Shown: positions 1 to 6,265 of the stretch, in pieces | How the letters are laid out: the number at the start of each line of letters is the position of its first letter | Numbering within the stretch: position 1 is the stretch's first letter | Assembly (NCBI GenBank): GCA_000467935.1 | Contig: KI259738.1 | Coordinates: 1 to 35,838, forward strand | Source: Peptostreptococcaceae bacterium oral taxon 113 str. W5053 | Lineage (GTDB): Bacteria > Bacillota > Clostridia > Tissierellales > Peptoniphilaceae | Length of the DNA stretch: 35,838 nt | Direction: 5' to 3' | Notes under the pieces: model-generated | Seen by the model: only the letters and a program-made list of their open reading frames with translations | Told to the model about the DNA's origin: nothing | The model's database searches: none | Made by a program: the position numbers and the translations under genes

Positions 1-61
1 TTCATTTGATCTATTTTTATTCTAACACCACTGTTTAGCCTATAACGATAAGGTAAGCAGT

Positions 62-325
62 GTGGAAAATTTGAAAAAAGGAGATTTTGTTCATGTGTTT
101 GGAAAAGAAAAAATCAGTCAGGGAAAGGACGGAAAAAAATATTTGTCTCTTAAAGTTTATTCCGCAAAGCTGCTAAAAGCCAAAGAACAGGTCAAAACAA
201 ATCAAAACACAAAGGAAACAAAGAAACCTTCAGCACTTGGTAAGTTAAAGGAGTATAAGGAAAAGGCAGGCGAAAAACCAAGGGAACAGAGCGGTATCAA
301 AAAAGAGAAAAATGTAGAGAGATAA
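62..325 (+). CDS. Small basic protein, possible C-terminal remnant of an SSB/OB-fold protein
   Basis: An 87-codon frame from a GTG start, with a weak AAGG about eight bases upstream. The first 40 residues (KKGDFVHVFGKEKI, then KDGKKYLSLKVYSAKLL) look like the last strands of an OB fold, as in single-stranded DNA-binding proteins. The rest is a Lys/Glu-rich tail. The frame stays open upstream to base 26 (SSB-like residues AYNDKVSS) and then meets a TAA at 23-25. The gene may therefore be a 5'-truncated remnant rather than a complete 87-residue protein. Single-strand-binding proteins are common beside relaxase genes in integrative elements, which fits the neighbours. The OB-fold reading is from pattern only. 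Confidence 0.45.
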   Translation: MENLKKGDFVHVFGKEKISQGKDGKKYLSLKVYSAKLLKAKEQVKTNQNTKETKKPSALGKLKEYKEKAGEKPREQSGIKKEKNVER

Positions 326-344
326 AATTATAAAGTTTTAAAAT

Positions 345-394
345 AGTGGGTAAACAGCTGATAAGGCTGTTTATCCACTGTTTTTTTGTTTTTT
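345..394 (+). terminator. Intrinsic terminator after the SSB-like gene
   Basis: Arms at 345-358 (AGTGGGTAAACAGC) and 366-379 (GCTGTTTATCCACT) pair over 14 positions with one G-U pair. A 7-base loop separates them and a run of seven T starts at 381. The position 20 bases after the stop codon at 325 fits the end of the upstream transcript. Confidence 0.85.
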
Positions 395-488
395 ATTAGG
401 AATATATGGAAAATAAAGGTTTGATAAATTAGAACGGGAGCGTTATATTATAAGAAAAAGAAAATTATTCAGATAGGAGGAAAATGAT

Positions 489-1022
489 ATGATTGGTCTG
501 GTTATCATTTTTATAGCCTTAATTATAATATATTTGGGAGTTATCCTGTTTGCAGGAGCCACATTTGTAAAAATCAGCTTGTTTGCACTGGACAAACTTG
601 TAGTATTTATAGCAAGCTGGTACTATACCCACCATTATTTTTCAGTAAAATTCTCATCCGGATATGCCATGTATTTTTGGGATGTATTGGCAGCAATATT
701 GGCAGTAATAATCTATTCCGCTCTGTTTAAAATGATCCATCGAAAACTTGGATTGCTAGGAAAAATCTTAAACTTCGCCATTTCGTTTTTGAGTTCCATG
801 ACAGTTTATTGTATCTTGGTAAATGGCTTTATTACAAAGGGAACAGACTATTTTTTGCCTCTGTTAAATCATGACATAGCAAATCAGGTGGTCAATTATA
901 TTATAATCACGATCATAGCTCTTGTGGTATGGAAAAGAAGAGAAGAATTCCTTGAAGAAAAGGAAGAATTCAAGGAATATTATATTGTAGAAAAATCTGA
1001 TAAATGGCATCATTTAAATTGA
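489..1022 (+). CDS. Hypothetical multi-pass membrane protein of the mobile-element backbone
   Basis: A 177-residue protein preceded by a good ribosome-binding site (ATAGGAGG about eight bases before the ATG). Hydrophobic stretches are visible at roughly residues 3-28, 32-46, 60-82, 90-115 and 128-148, so four or five membrane helices are likely. A charged C-terminal tail follows (KRREEFLEEKEEFKEYY). No catalytic motif is seen. It lies between a terminator and the convergent relaxase operon. Small membrane proteins of this kind are frequent, uncharacterised members of conjugative-element backbones, and I do not recognise a named family. It converges with the relaxase gene across a shared hairpin at 1034-1092. 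Confidence 0.7.
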   Translation: MIGLVIIFIALIIIYLGVILFAGATFVKISLFALDKLVVFIASWYYTHHYFSVKFSSGYAMYFWDVLAAILAVIIYSALFKMIHRKLGLLGKILNFAISFLSSMTVYCILVNGFITKGTDYFLPLLNHDIANQVVNYIIITIIALVVWKRREEFLEEKEEFKEYYIVEKSDKWHHLN

Positions 1023-1033
1023 AATCAAGTAGG

Positions 1034-1092
1034 GATAATCCGTTCTATTCAAAATTCGGATAGAAACGATTATCACTTACTTTTTTATTTTT
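1034..1092. terminator. Probable bidirectional terminator between convergent genes
   Basis: Outer arms GATAATC (1034-1040) and GATTATC (1068-1074), and inner arms TTCTAT (1043-1048) and ATAGAA (1060-1065), form a long hairpin with a small internal mismatch. T-rich sequence follows on the + strand (1080-1092, overlapping the relaxase stop codon). The site lies exactly between the two convergent stop codons at 1022 and 1085. Confidence 0.65.
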
Positions 1093-2458
1093 CCAAATGA
1101 TTATCAAGATACAAATTTGTATTTTTCTTTGCTTGCCCAAGCTTGTGAAGCATAGAGTTTTGAGAGGAATATTCTCCCATAAGTGTAGTTTTTTCTTGTT
1201 CTAAAAGCATATATTTATCAGATAAATTTTGAATGCTTAATGTTTGATATTTGAAATTTTTGATCCCTTTCATAGCTGTTTCATAGGCAATGATTTGCGA
1301 TTTATATTCTTCATAAAATGCTTTGTTTTCCTTATTTTTCATATACATATCATAAATCAGTTGATTTTCAGAGATCGTATTTTTATTTTCTATTACAGAA
1401 TAAATGGACTTCATTTCTTTTTCTATGTGTTTTATCTTATCTAATAATTGTTGTCTGTCTGATGCCACTTTCTTTAATTTTAAATCTAATTCCTCGTAGG
1501 AACTAATACCTGATTTTCTTATTTCATTTAAGGCGGATGCCATAGTTCTCATATTATGTTTGCCTGCCCATACTTCATAGCCTTTAGAGGATTTTACCTT
1601 TTCATTGTTTTTCATATCTACAATAGTATCCGGTTTCTTGTAGGAGCGTTTTTCATAATGATATTCCTGATTAGCATAAATATGATGTTTATTTGGATCT
1701 TTGATTCGTTCCTTGATTCTCTCTTTTGTATAATCTTCCCCTAAAGTAGATGCTTTTGCTCTGGTAAATCTTCCGTTATCCCTTTTATCTTTATGTCGGA
1801 AGGAAAGGTACTTTCCAATCTTGATTTCATAACCGAAATTTTCCATAGTCTTTAGAAATTCCTCGTAGGTTTTGGATTTTAAAACAGCTTTATCAATCGC
1901 AATCTGAAGCTTGTTTTTCCAAGAAGCTCCCCTCTTAAATTCGGTATATTCCATATAGCTTTTGCCATTTGTAGAGTATCTGTTCTTAAACCTTTTGTAG
2001 TTTTCATCAATAACGGATAAGTCGTTTTCTTTACATAAATCATCGCTGACAGTTCTAATTTGATGATAACTTCTCTTATTACTTTTATATGCCTTTCCTG
2101 TTTCAAAGCTGACATTGTTAAACAGAATATGATTGTGTAAATGCCCTTTGTCAATATGCGTAGTAAGGACATATTCATATTTCCCTTGCAAGACTCTCTC
2201 ACATAACTCCAGTCCGATTTGGTGTGCCTGCTCAGGTGTAGTTTCTCCCGGAGCAAATGCTTGAATTAGATGTCTTGCTAAAATTTTTGCTTTGGAATTA
2301 CATTCTCTTTTTGTCTGTTCAAATTCAAGATGAGCTGTTTTAGGATTGCAGCCAAAAGAAGAAATAAGGATTTTTCCATCGGTTTTATCTTCATTCATAA
2401 TATAGTCTAAGGCTAAATAAAGTGTTTTTTCTATCGGATGAATTTTTGTAACTGCCAT
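1085..2458 (-). CDS. MobP-type relaxase / mobilization nuclease
   Basis: A 457-residue protein. The N-terminal half carries the relaxase nuclease fold: candidate catalytic tyrosines in YLALDY (residues 14 and 19), and a histidine cluster HIDKGHLHNH (H101, H106, H108, H110) typical of the metal-binding three-histidine motif of MobA/VirD2-like relaxases. The C-terminal half (about residues 280-440) is charged and partly coiled coil. The enzyme nicks one strand at oriT, stays bound to the 5' end through tyrosine and pilots DNA transfer. Its ATG shares one base with the mobC stop codon (TAATG), so the two are translationally coupled. It is transcribed leftward, away from the metallophore genes. 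No VirD4/T4SS genes are visible here, so transfer functions lie to the left or are supplied in trans. Confidence 0.9.
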   Translation of the reverse strand: MAVTKIHPIEKTLYLALDYIMNEDKTDGKILISSFGCNPKTAHLEFEQTKRECNSKAKILARHLIQAFAPGETTPEQAHQIGLELCERVLQGKYEYVLTTHIDKGHLHNHILFNNVSFETGKAYKSNKRSYHQIRTVSDDLCKENDLSVIDENYKRFKNRYSTNGKSYMEYTEFKRGASWKNKLQIAIDKAVLKSKTYEEFLKTMENFGYEIKIGKYLSFRHKDKRDNGRFTRAKASTLGEDYTKERIKERIKDPNKHHIYANQEYHYEKRSYKKPDTIVDMKNNEKVKSSKGYEVWAGKHNMRTMASALNEIRKSGISSYEELDLKLKKVASDRQQLLDKIKHIEKEMKSIYSVIENKNTISENQLIYDMYMKNKENKAFYEEYKSQIIAYETAMKGIKNFKYQTLSIQNLSDKYMLLEQEKTTLMGEYSSQNSMLHKLGQAKKNTNLYLDNHLEK

Positions 2459-2826
2459 TAGATTTCCTCCGTATCTGTTGTTCCTAAATTCCCTAATTCA
2501 TATAGTTTCTTACGAAGAAAGTAGATATCTTTTCCTTGTTTTTCCAAGAGTTTTTTCAAGTCATTGATATCATCTTTGTAGATGATGCTTGTTGAATTTA
2601 CTCTCTTTGCAATCTGATTGATGCTGCCTGTAATTCTTCCGATATTTGTAGACATCTCCTTAAACACTTTCATATCCAGTACAAAAATATCTTTTTCCAA
2701 TATACATTTCATCACAAACTGGCGAAGGGTTTTACAACCGGACAGTTCATATTTTTTGTTTAAAATTTCAAGTTCATCATCGGAAAGCATAAGGTATATT
2801 CCGTTGTTTCTTGTTCTGTTTGCCAT
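2458..2826 (-). CDS. mobC: MobC-like relaxosome accessory protein
   Basis: A 122-residue protein. The N-terminal part (RTRNNGIYLMLSDDELEILN) followed by a helical region with LRQFVMKCIL matches the ribbon-helix-helix DNA-binding layout of MobC proteins. The middle (INQIAKRVN) is the conserved MobC stretch, and the C-terminal 35 residues are a helical coiled-coil-like tail. MobC proteins bind oriT and help the relaxase open and nick it. A ribosome-binding site (GGAGG) lies just upstream of the ATG. The gene is first in a two-gene leftward operon, preceded by a leader with tiny ORFs and a terminator-like hairpin. Confidence 0.85.
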   Translation of the reverse strand: MANRTRNNGIYLMLSDDELEILNKKYELSGCKTLRQFVMKCILEKDIFVLDMKVFKEMSTNIGRITGSINQIAKRVNSTSIIYKDDINDLKKLLEKQGKDIYFLRKKLYELGNLGTTDTEEI

Positions 2827-2866
2827 AGTATAACCTCCAAATTCATATAGAAAAACAAAATTTTAT

Positions 2867-2912
2867 AAAAGAAAAAACCTGTAAAATCAAGCACTAACTT
2901 GAGTTACAGGTT
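2867..2912 (-). promoter_or_regulatory. Attenuator-like hairpin in the mobC leader
   Basis: Read leftward, AAACCTGTAA pairs with TTACAGGTTT, and a second inner helix is formed by CTCAAG/CTTGA. A T-rich run follows directly (TTTTTTCTTTT, 2877-2867). The hairpin lies between the candidate promoter (2986-3014) and the mobC start (2826), so it would stop transcripts before mobC unless relieved. Its 5' arm overlaps a 9-codon reading frame, a layout used for transcription attenuation. On the + strand the same hairpin is followed by a weaker T-rich stretch. Confidence 0.6.
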
Positions 2913-2939
2913 TCATTTGTTTTTATATTTCTTTGTCAA
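2887..2939 (-). promoter_or_regulatory. Two overlapping leader ORFs upstream of mobC
   Basis: ORF 1 (2939 to 2913, TTG start after AGGAGA) would encode MTKKYKNK. Its stop overlaps, as ATGA, the start of ORF 2 (2916 to 2887), which would encode MKPVTQVSA. Ribosomes translating ORF 2 would cover the 5' arm of the attenuator hairpin. Translation is not proven. The evidence is the ribosome-binding site, the coupled stop/start and the position. Confidence 0.4.
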
Positions 2940-2985
2940 GAAATCTCCTGTTAAGAGACAAAATTCTTATTTAAATTACAAAAAT

Positions 2986-3014
2986 AGTATATCATTTTTT
3001 GAAGAAAAATTCAA
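2986..3014 (-). promoter_or_regulatory. Promoter for the mobC-relaxase operon
   Basis: On the minus strand, TTGAAT (3014-3009) and TATACT (2991-2986) are separated by exactly 17 bases. Transcription would start near 2979 and run left through the leader ORFs and hairpin into mobC. Confidence 0.6.
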
Positions 3015-3080
3015 CGAAAGATAGGCAACATACAGATAAATTTATGAGAAAAATGTTAGATAACCACTACAAGGAAGATT

Positions 3081-3188
3081 GCCTGCACAGGGGTTTGGGG
3101 ATTTCCCCAACAAGCTAAAATTGACGAAAATATTCCGATGTAAATGCGAAGCTCGAGTCAATTTTTTCGTAAGTGCATATGCACTTAC
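3081..3188. other. Candidate origin of transfer (oriT)
   Basis: An inverted-repeat-rich, gene-free segment directly behind mobC. It contains TTGGGG/CCCCAA with a 4-base loop (3095-3110), AAAATTGAC (3117-3125) paired with GTCAATTTT (3157-3165), and a perfect 20-base palindrome (3169-3188). oriT usually lies next to the mobC/relaxase genes and contains such repeats. No nic sequence was recognised with certainty. The palindrome could instead be an operator of the adjacent regulator. Confidence 0.45.
3169..3188. repeat. Perfect 20-bp palindrome
   Basis: GTAAGTGCAT is followed directly by its reverse complement ATGCACTTAC, with no mismatch. It ends five bases before the -35 box of the DtxR-type regulator gene, so it may be an autoregulatory operator or part of oriT. 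Confidence 0.9.
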
Positions 3189-3193
3189 TGTGC

Positions 3194-3222
3194 TTGCTAA
3201 AAATGAGAAGAATAGATATAAT
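3194..3222 (+). promoter_or_regulatory. Promoter of the DtxR-family regulator gene
   Basis: TTGCTA (3194-3199) and a consensus TATAAT (3217-3222) have a 17-base spacer. The 20-bp palindrome lies immediately upstream. The start codon of the regulator is about 45 bases downstream of the -10 box. Confidence 0.65.
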
Positions 3223-3266
3223 AAAGTGAACATAAAAGAAATTAGATGGAATGTGAGAGGGTAGGA

Positions 3267-3629
3267 ATGCATAAAAATTATTTAGAAGAAAATTATTTAG
3301 AGAATATTTATATGTTATCTTTAGAAAAAGAAAAGGTGAAACATAAAGACATAATGGAAAAGATGAAGCGGGCAAAGTCGGTGGTTACTAAAGCTATTCA
3401 TATCCTTGTTGAGAAGAGGTATTTAACATATGGTGAAGATAAGATTGTACGCTTAACAGATGAGGGGCTACATATAGCAGAAAAAGTTTATCAGAAGCAT
3501 GTGTATTTAAAGGAACTTTTACTAAAAGTTGGAATTGATACTGATACAGCTGAAAAAGAAGCTTGTGATATTGAGCATGTTTTGTCAGATGACAGTTTTG
3601 AAAAAATAAAAAATTATATTAAAAAATAG
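3267..3629 (+). CDS. Short DtxR-family metal-dependent repressor
   Basis: The ATG at 3267 is preferred over the in-frame ATG at 3246 because GAGAGGGTAGGA lies directly before it, giving 120 residues. An N-terminal winged helix (NYLENIYML, DIMEKMKRAKSVVTKAI, RYLTYGEDKIVRLTDEG) is followed by a dimerisation/metal domain with H78 and C100-x-x-E103-H104. Cys in that motif matches iron-responsive DtxR/IdeR, whereas MntR has Glu there, so Fe(II) sensing is the better guess. The third SH3-like domain of full-length DtxR is missing. The gene opens the cargo region and probably represses the two biosynthetic operons through the GATA-n11-TATC sites at 3697 and 11295, though this link is inferred. A NYLEE/NYLEN near-tandem repeat is visible at residues 4-13. 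Confidence 0.85.
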   Translation: MHKNYLEENYLENIYMLSLEKEKVKHKDIMEKMKRAKSVVTKAIHILVEKRYLTYGEDKIVRLTDEGLHIAEKVYQKHVYLKELLLKVGIDTDTAEKEACDIEHVLSDDSFEKIKNYIKK

Positions 3630-3632
3630 TTT

Positions 3633-3682
3633 AAATAGTTATGAATGAGATATGAGCTTATTCATAACTATTTTTTGTTTTA
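3633..3682 (+). terminator. Terminator of the regulator gene
   Basis: Perfect 14-bp arms AAATAGTTATGAAT (3633-3646) and ATTCATAACTATTT (3660-3673) with a 13-base loop. The T-rich stretch TTTTTTTGTTTT begins in the 3' arm and runs to 3680. The stop codon of the regulator gene ends only three bases before the stem. A third copy of the first arm (AAATAGTTATGA, 3687-3698) follows and could pair with the 3' arm instead. Confidence 0.8.
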
Positions 3683-3694
3683 TAAAAAATAGTT

Positions 3695-3730
3695 ATGATA
3701 TTGACATTTGGTATCATTTAGTAGTAGAAT
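3695..3730 (+). promoter_or_regulatory. Promoter P1 and operator of the salicylate/shikimate operon
   Basis: TTGACA (3701-3706) and TAGAAT (3725-3730) are separated by 18 bases. An inverted repeat ATGATA (3695-3700) / TATCAT (3712-3717) brackets the -35 box. Starting from GATATTGA, this promoter matches 23 of 34 positions of the promoter at 11295-11328, including both GATA and TATC half-sites at identical spacing. This suggests one repressor for both operons. Confidence 0.7.
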
Positions 3731-3756
3731 ATAAAAAGTTCTATAAGGAGAACAAA

Positions 3757-3806
3757 ATGCATATTAATAAAACATGGTGAAAATAAAATATATATCATCA
3801 AATTAA
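3757..3806 (+). promoter_or_regulatory. Two overlapping tiny ORFs in the leader of the salicylate operon
   Basis: The first (3757-3780) has a textbook ribosome-binding site (AAGGAG) and would encode MHINKTW. The second (3774-3806) overlaps it out of frame and would encode MVKIKYISSN, ending inside the ribosome-binding region of salicylate synthase. No terminator hairpin is seen between them and the gene, so coupling or chance are both possible. Confidence 0.35.
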
Positions 3807-3823
3807 GGGGGAAGGTAATAGAA

Positions 3824-5203
3824 ATGGATAATATGCTGTTTTTTCAAAAATTAGAAAACTATAAAGAATATATTATAGACACATTAGAAAGAAATTTGGA
3901 TAAGTACATAGTAACTGTTAATATTGTAAAAAGTTTTTTAAAACAACATAATGATTCGTATATCATATATGAAAACAAACATAAAGATGAACTTTCGTTA
4001 GGGATAGGTAATTATATAAGGTTTTCATTTTTTGCGGATAAGATTCAAGTTGTAAGAAATGAAAGGATGGAAGAATTTATTATTACTGATTTAAATAACG
4101 ATATTTTTAATATATTTAAAAAAGTAGAAATGAAAGGATGGAAAGCATATGGGATTGTAAATTTCAGCTACGCTAAAAATTCCTTTTTAGATGAAAAAAT
4201 CAACGAGAAATTAATGGACTTATTTATTCCTAACATAGATATCAGAGTTGAAAAAAATAGAATTTTAATTAGATATATGGAAGAATTTGAGTGTATAGTT
4301 TCTATGGTTGAAGATTGTTTATCAAATTTGAAAGAATTAAAAGAAATTATAACGGAAAATGATAAATCAAAATTAGAACTCATTAAATCTGTAGATGAAA
4401 ATTACTACAAAAATATTGTATCAAAAGCAACAGAAGAAATTAAAAATAATAAATATGAAAAAGTTATTTTATCCAGAAAGATAAATTTAGAAAAAAGAAT
4501 TTCATTCATGGATAGTTACTTGGAAGGAAGGAAGTATAACAATCCGGCTAGATCATATTGTATGAAAATAGATGATTTGGAAGTGGTCGGATTTAGTCCG
4601 GAAACGGTAGTTGAGGTTGATAGAGATAAAACCGTATATACTTTTCCGTTAGCCGGAACAAGAGCATTAACGGAAGATAAAGAGCTTAATAAAAAATTAA
4701 AAGATGAACTTTTAAAAGATCCAAAAGAAATTGCGGAACATGCTGTTTCAGTAAAATTAGCATATGAAGAACTAGAAAAAGTTTGCGATAAGGATAGTGT
4801 TTCGGTAATTCAGTTTATGGATGTTTTAGAAAGAGGAACAGTTCAACATTTAGCCTCAAGATTAAGAGGAAAAATTAAAGACGAATTCAATGAATGGCAT
4901 GCTTTTACAGCATTATTCCCGGCAGTAACTGCATCGGGAATACCTAAAAAAGAATGTATAGAAGCTATTGATAGATTAGAGAAAGATGAAAGAGGCTTAT
5001 ACAGCGGTGGGGTATTGACTTATGATAAAGATGGCACATTAGATGTAGCTTTGGTGTTAAGAACAGCTTTTCAGAATGAAAAAGAAACTTGGGTTAGAGT
5101 TGGTGCTGGCATTGTAAAACTATCTAATCCGGAAAGAGAATTAGAAGAAACAAAAGAGAAAGTTGGAAGCATTATAAATAGGCTTGTGTATATAGAGGAT
5201 TGA
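3824..5203 (+). CDS. Salicylate synthase (Irp9/MbtI family)
   Basis: Converts chorismate through isochorismate to salicylate and pyruvate with Mg2+; a soluble enzyme of 459 residues, close to the usual size of Irp9 and MbtI. The chorismate-binding fold occupies about residues 190-455. Visible landmarks are KVILSR with K213 as the likely general base, FSPETVVEV with E260 as the likely general acid, PLAGTRAL near 270, the VSVKLAYEEL helix, and FPAVTASGIP followed by ERGLYSGGV near the C-terminus. No glutamine-amidotransferase partner is encoded nearby, and the downstream salicyl-AMP ligase supports salicylate rather than anthranilate or isochorismate as the product. The start has a strong ribosome-binding site (AAGGGGGAAGG). 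First gene of the precursor operon; the following aroB starts two bases after its stop codon. Confidence 0.92.
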   Translation: MDNMLFFQKLENYKEYIIDTLERNLDKYIVTVNIVKSFLKQHNDSYIIYENKHKDELSLGIGNYIRFSFFADKIQVVRNERMEEFIITDLNNDIFNIFKKVEMKGWKAYGIVNFSYAKNSFLDEKINEKLMDLFIPNIDIRVEKNRILIRYMEEFECIVSMVEDCLSNLKELKEIITENDKSKLELIKSVDENYYKNIVSKATEEIKNNKYEKVILSRKINLEKRISFMDSYLEGRKYNNPARSYCMKIDDLEVVGFSPETVVEVDRDKTVYTFPLAGTRALTEDKELNKKLKDELLKDPKEIAEHAVSVKLAYEELEKVCDKDSVSVIQFMDVLERGTVQHLASRLRGKIKDEFNEWHAFTALFPAVTASGIPKKECIEAIDRLEKDERGLYSGGVLTYDKDGTLDVALVLRTAFQNEKETWVRVGAGIVKLSNPERELEETKEKVGSIINRLVYIED

Positions 5204-5205
5204 AA

Positions 5206-6255
5206 ATGAGAAAATTTGATCTGTCATCAAATTTAGAATATGAGATATCTCTTGTAGATAATATACAAGAAGAGTTACAATCTTTTATTGATATTAATTA
5301 TTCTTATCGAAAAAAAGTTTTTATTACTGATGAAATAGTTGATTTTCTATATCCCGAATTCACTTTTTTACCTAAAAAAGATTCTTATAGGTGTGTTATA
5401 AAACCAGGAGAGCAGTCTAAAAGTATAGAAACATACTATCAAATTATTCGATTTTTAACATCGATTAATGTAGATAGACATGACTTAATTATTGCTTTTG
5501 GTGGTGGTGTAGTTGGAGATTTGGTAGGATTTGTAGCTTCTACATATATGAGAGGTATTGATTATATTCAAGTTCCGACAACACTTTTATCTATGGTAGA
5601 TTCCTCTATTGGCTCAAAGACTGCAATAAATACTGAAGATGGAAAAAACTTAATAGGCACCTTTTATAATCCTAAGGCAGTATTTATCTACTTGAAATTT
5701 TTAGATACTCTTTCTGATAAAGAATTTAGAAATGGATTGGCTGAAGTTATTAAAAGTGCAATTATAAGAGATAAGGAATTATCTGATTTACTTATGTCAA
5801 AAAATGTATACGAAAAAGATATATTAGAAATTGTCATCAGAAAAAGTATAAGTATCAAAAAGAAGATTGTTGGATGTGATTTAAGAGAATCAGGTGAGAG
5901 ACAATTACTAAATTTTGGACATACAATCGGTCATGCAATAGAGAAACTAAGTGATTTTTCTGTATCTCATGGATATGCTGTTGCTATTGGTATGGCGATG
6001 ATCAGTAAAGCATATTATAAATTGGGTGCTATTTCTAAAGAAACACACTTGCGAATAATCAATATATTAAAAAAATATCAATTACCAGTGAGTTGTGAAT
6101 ATAATGAGGAACAAATATACCAAGAAGTGTTAAAAGATAAAAAGAATAATGGTGATAAAATAAATTTGGTTTATCCAAAAGAAATTGGTTGCGCTGTGAT
6201 TGATTGTGTAAGTAGGAAAGACTTGAAAAATATTATAAGTGTTGCATGTAGATAA
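5206..6255 (+). CDS. aroB: 3-dehydroquinate synthase
   Basis: Second shikimate-pathway step: DAHP to 3-dehydroquinate, with NAD+ and a divalent metal. The start is set at ATG 5206 (349 residues, AGAGGAT seven bases upstream) rather than the overlapping TTG at 5200. Landmarks are the NAD-binding GGGVVGDLVGFVAST, the PTTLLSMVDSSIGSKTAIN stretch, KNLIGTFYNP, and the metal/active-site LNFGHTIGHAIE with a further histidine in SHGYAVAIGM. Length and motifs are those of a complete enzyme. It begins two bases after the salicylate synthase stop codon, which places it in the same transcript and marks its job as precursor supply. Confidence 0.95.
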   Translation: MRKFDLSSNLEYEISLVDNIQEELQSFIDINYSYRKKVFITDEIVDFLYPEFTFLPKKDSYRCVIKPGEQSKSIETYYQIIRFLTSINVDRHDLIIAFGGGVVGDLVGFVASTYMRGIDYIQVPTTLLSMVDSSIGSKTAINTEDGKNLIGTFYNPKAVFIYLKFLDTLSDKEFRNGLAEVIKSAIIRDKELSDLLMSKNVYEKDILEIVIRKSISIKKKIVGCDLRESGERQLLNFGHTIGHAIEKLSDFSVSHGYAVAIGMAMISKAYYKLGAISKETHLRIINILKKYQLPVSCEYNEEQIYQEVLKDKKNNGDKINLVYPKEIGCAVIDCVSRKDLKNIISVACR

Positions 6256-6265
6256 GGTGGAGATT

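Noticed and set aside
3246..3266. Upstream ATG at 3246 as start of the DtxR-type regulator
   Set aside because: It has no ribosome-binding site, while GAGAGGGTAGGA lies directly before ATG 3267, and family members begin close to the NYLENIY stretch.
3824..5203. Anthranilate synthase component I or isochorismate synthase instead of salicylate synthase
   Set aside because: No glutamine amidotransferase or isochorismatase is nearby. The PLAGTRAL and FPAVTASGIP stretches and the downstream aryl-AMP ligase and aryl carrier fit the Irp9/MbtI group better.
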